From contig JASISA010000010.1 of assembly GCA_031771865.1 (NCBI GenBank), positions 2,542,001 to 2,606,000 on the forward strand: DNA of 64,000 nucleotides, written 5' to 3'. A model generated the notes under the pieces. That model was not told where the DNA came from and searched no databases. It worked only from the letters and a program-made list of their open reading frames with translations. Within the stretch, counting starts at the first letter, position 1; every line of letters starts with the position of its first letter. This document shows positions 63,700 through 64,000 of the stretch, piece after piece. A program made the translations under genes and the position numbers. The DNA is from Nothophaeocryptopus gaeumannii. Lineage: Eukaryota > Ascomycota > Dothideomycetes > Mycosphaerellales > Mycosphaerellaceae.

Positions 63700-63742
63700 T
63701 GACCCATTGCAAAAAGATGGACCTGGTCCAGAGTATCTTTGA

Positions 63743-64000
63743 TCACCTCTCAACGAGTCCTTCAAAGAGCTGGTCACGCTTGATGGTGAGTCTTCGAAGC
63801 TGATCTCGTGCCTCCTCCAGCTTTCTTCGGGCTGCCTGAGGGTCGGAAGGCAAGTCCTCGTACGCTTCCAGCTCCTGCTCAAGGTTGGCAAGATGCTGCT
63901 TTTGGCTTGAGAGCTCTTTGGTTTTCCTCTGCAAGGCGTCCAAATAGTCAGGCCCAGAAGCAGTTCGAGAAGTAGCCAGTCGCTCATCGTATTCTGCCAC
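63743..64000 (-). CDS. C-terminal part of a coiled-coil protein, cut by the window edge
   Basis: The minus-strand frame is open from the window end (64000) to a stop at 63743. The 85 residues are almost entirely heptad-like coiled coil (LQRKTKELSSQKQHLANLEQ, RRKLEEARDQLRRLTIKRDQ) with DYLDAL and ELEAYEDLPSDPQAA in between, and end FEGLVER. This resembles the C-terminus of small fungal spindle coiled-coil proteins such as the augmin subunit HAUS1, but the match is too short to name it. The start lies outside the window. Confidence 0.7.
   Translation of the reverse strand: MAEYDERLATSRTASGPDYLDALQRKTKELSSQKQHLANLEQELEAYEDLPSDPQAARRKLEEARDQLRRLTIKRDQLFEGLVER

Noticed and set aside
1..64000. CRISPR arrays, insertion sequences, terminal repeats, transposase genes
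   Set aside because: None seen; the repeats present are short simple-sequence tracts or the 17-bp duplication.

Overview
This window looks like nuclear DNA of a filamentous ascomycete (Pezizomycotina, perhaps Dothideomycetes). The grounds are many short introns (about 43-75 nt) with GTRNGT donors, CTRAY-type branch points and YAG acceptors, and typical mould gene families: CFEM-type receptors, Zn(II)2Cys6 regulators, Tri12-like and Dal5-like transporters, GH17 wall enzymes and heme-thiolate peroxidases. The taxonomic placement is inference. Exon joins below were checked by reading frame: exon lengths sum to a multiple of three unless stated.

Layout. 1-1.57 kb: no supported gene. 1.57-3.37 kb: CYP52-like P450 (+). 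3.5-5.2 kb: poorly resolved minus-strand coding remnants. 5.25-9.25 kb: Vps41 (-), divergent from a mitochondrial DUF155/RMND1-like gene (9.48-10.9 kb, +). 11.5-15.3 kb: a hypothetical protein, a VOC/glyoxalase-fold protein and an aldo-keto reductase (all +). 16.5-17.7 kb: GH17 wall glucanase (+). 18.5-19.4 kb: protein-L-isoaspartate methyltransferase (+). 19.8-20.8 kb: a cysteine-rich (DUF3716-like) protein whose N-terminus copies the first six residues of the histone H3 tail (+). 20.9-22.4 kb: a small membrane protein and a degenerate tRNA-like sequence. 22.6-24.2 kb: CFEM receptor (-). 25.7-27.05 kb: secreted heme-thiolate peroxidase (-). 27.9-28.26 kb: small spliced gene candidate 2 nt behind APC1. 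28.26-34.16 kb: APC1 (-), divergent from a Nup37-like nucleoporin (34.4-36.3 kb, +).

37.9-39.9 kb: two tail-to-tail short-chain dehydrogenases. 41.0-42.3 kb: a second rhodopsin-like integral membrane protein (+). 42.9-44.9 kb: Tri12-type MFS transporter (+). 45.7-48.6 kb: F-box protein with an acidic tail (+). 49.7-50.5 kb: Ser/Thr-rich, probably GPI-anchored surface protein (+). 50.9-51.7 kb: MYND zinc finger protein (+). 52.0-53.9 kb: RRM-YTH RNA-binding protein (-). 54.8-57.5 kb: transcription factor with two complete Zn2Cys6 clusters in tandem (-). 57.9-59.2 kb: TauD-type dioxygenase (-). 60.2-61.9 kb: Dal5-like permease carrying a 1-nt frameshift (-). 62.8-63.7 kb: alpha/beta hydrolase (+). 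63.7-64.0 kb: C-terminal part of a coiled-coil protein (-).

Housekeeping genes (Vps41, APC1, nucleoporin, PIMT, YTH) are interleaved with accessory genes. The segment 54.8-63.7 kb (regulator, 2-oxoglutarate dioxygenase, anion permease, hydrolase) could be a small catabolic cluster, possibly for sulfonates, whose transporter looks broken. That grouping is inference. No CRISPR array, insertion sequence or intact transposon was seen.
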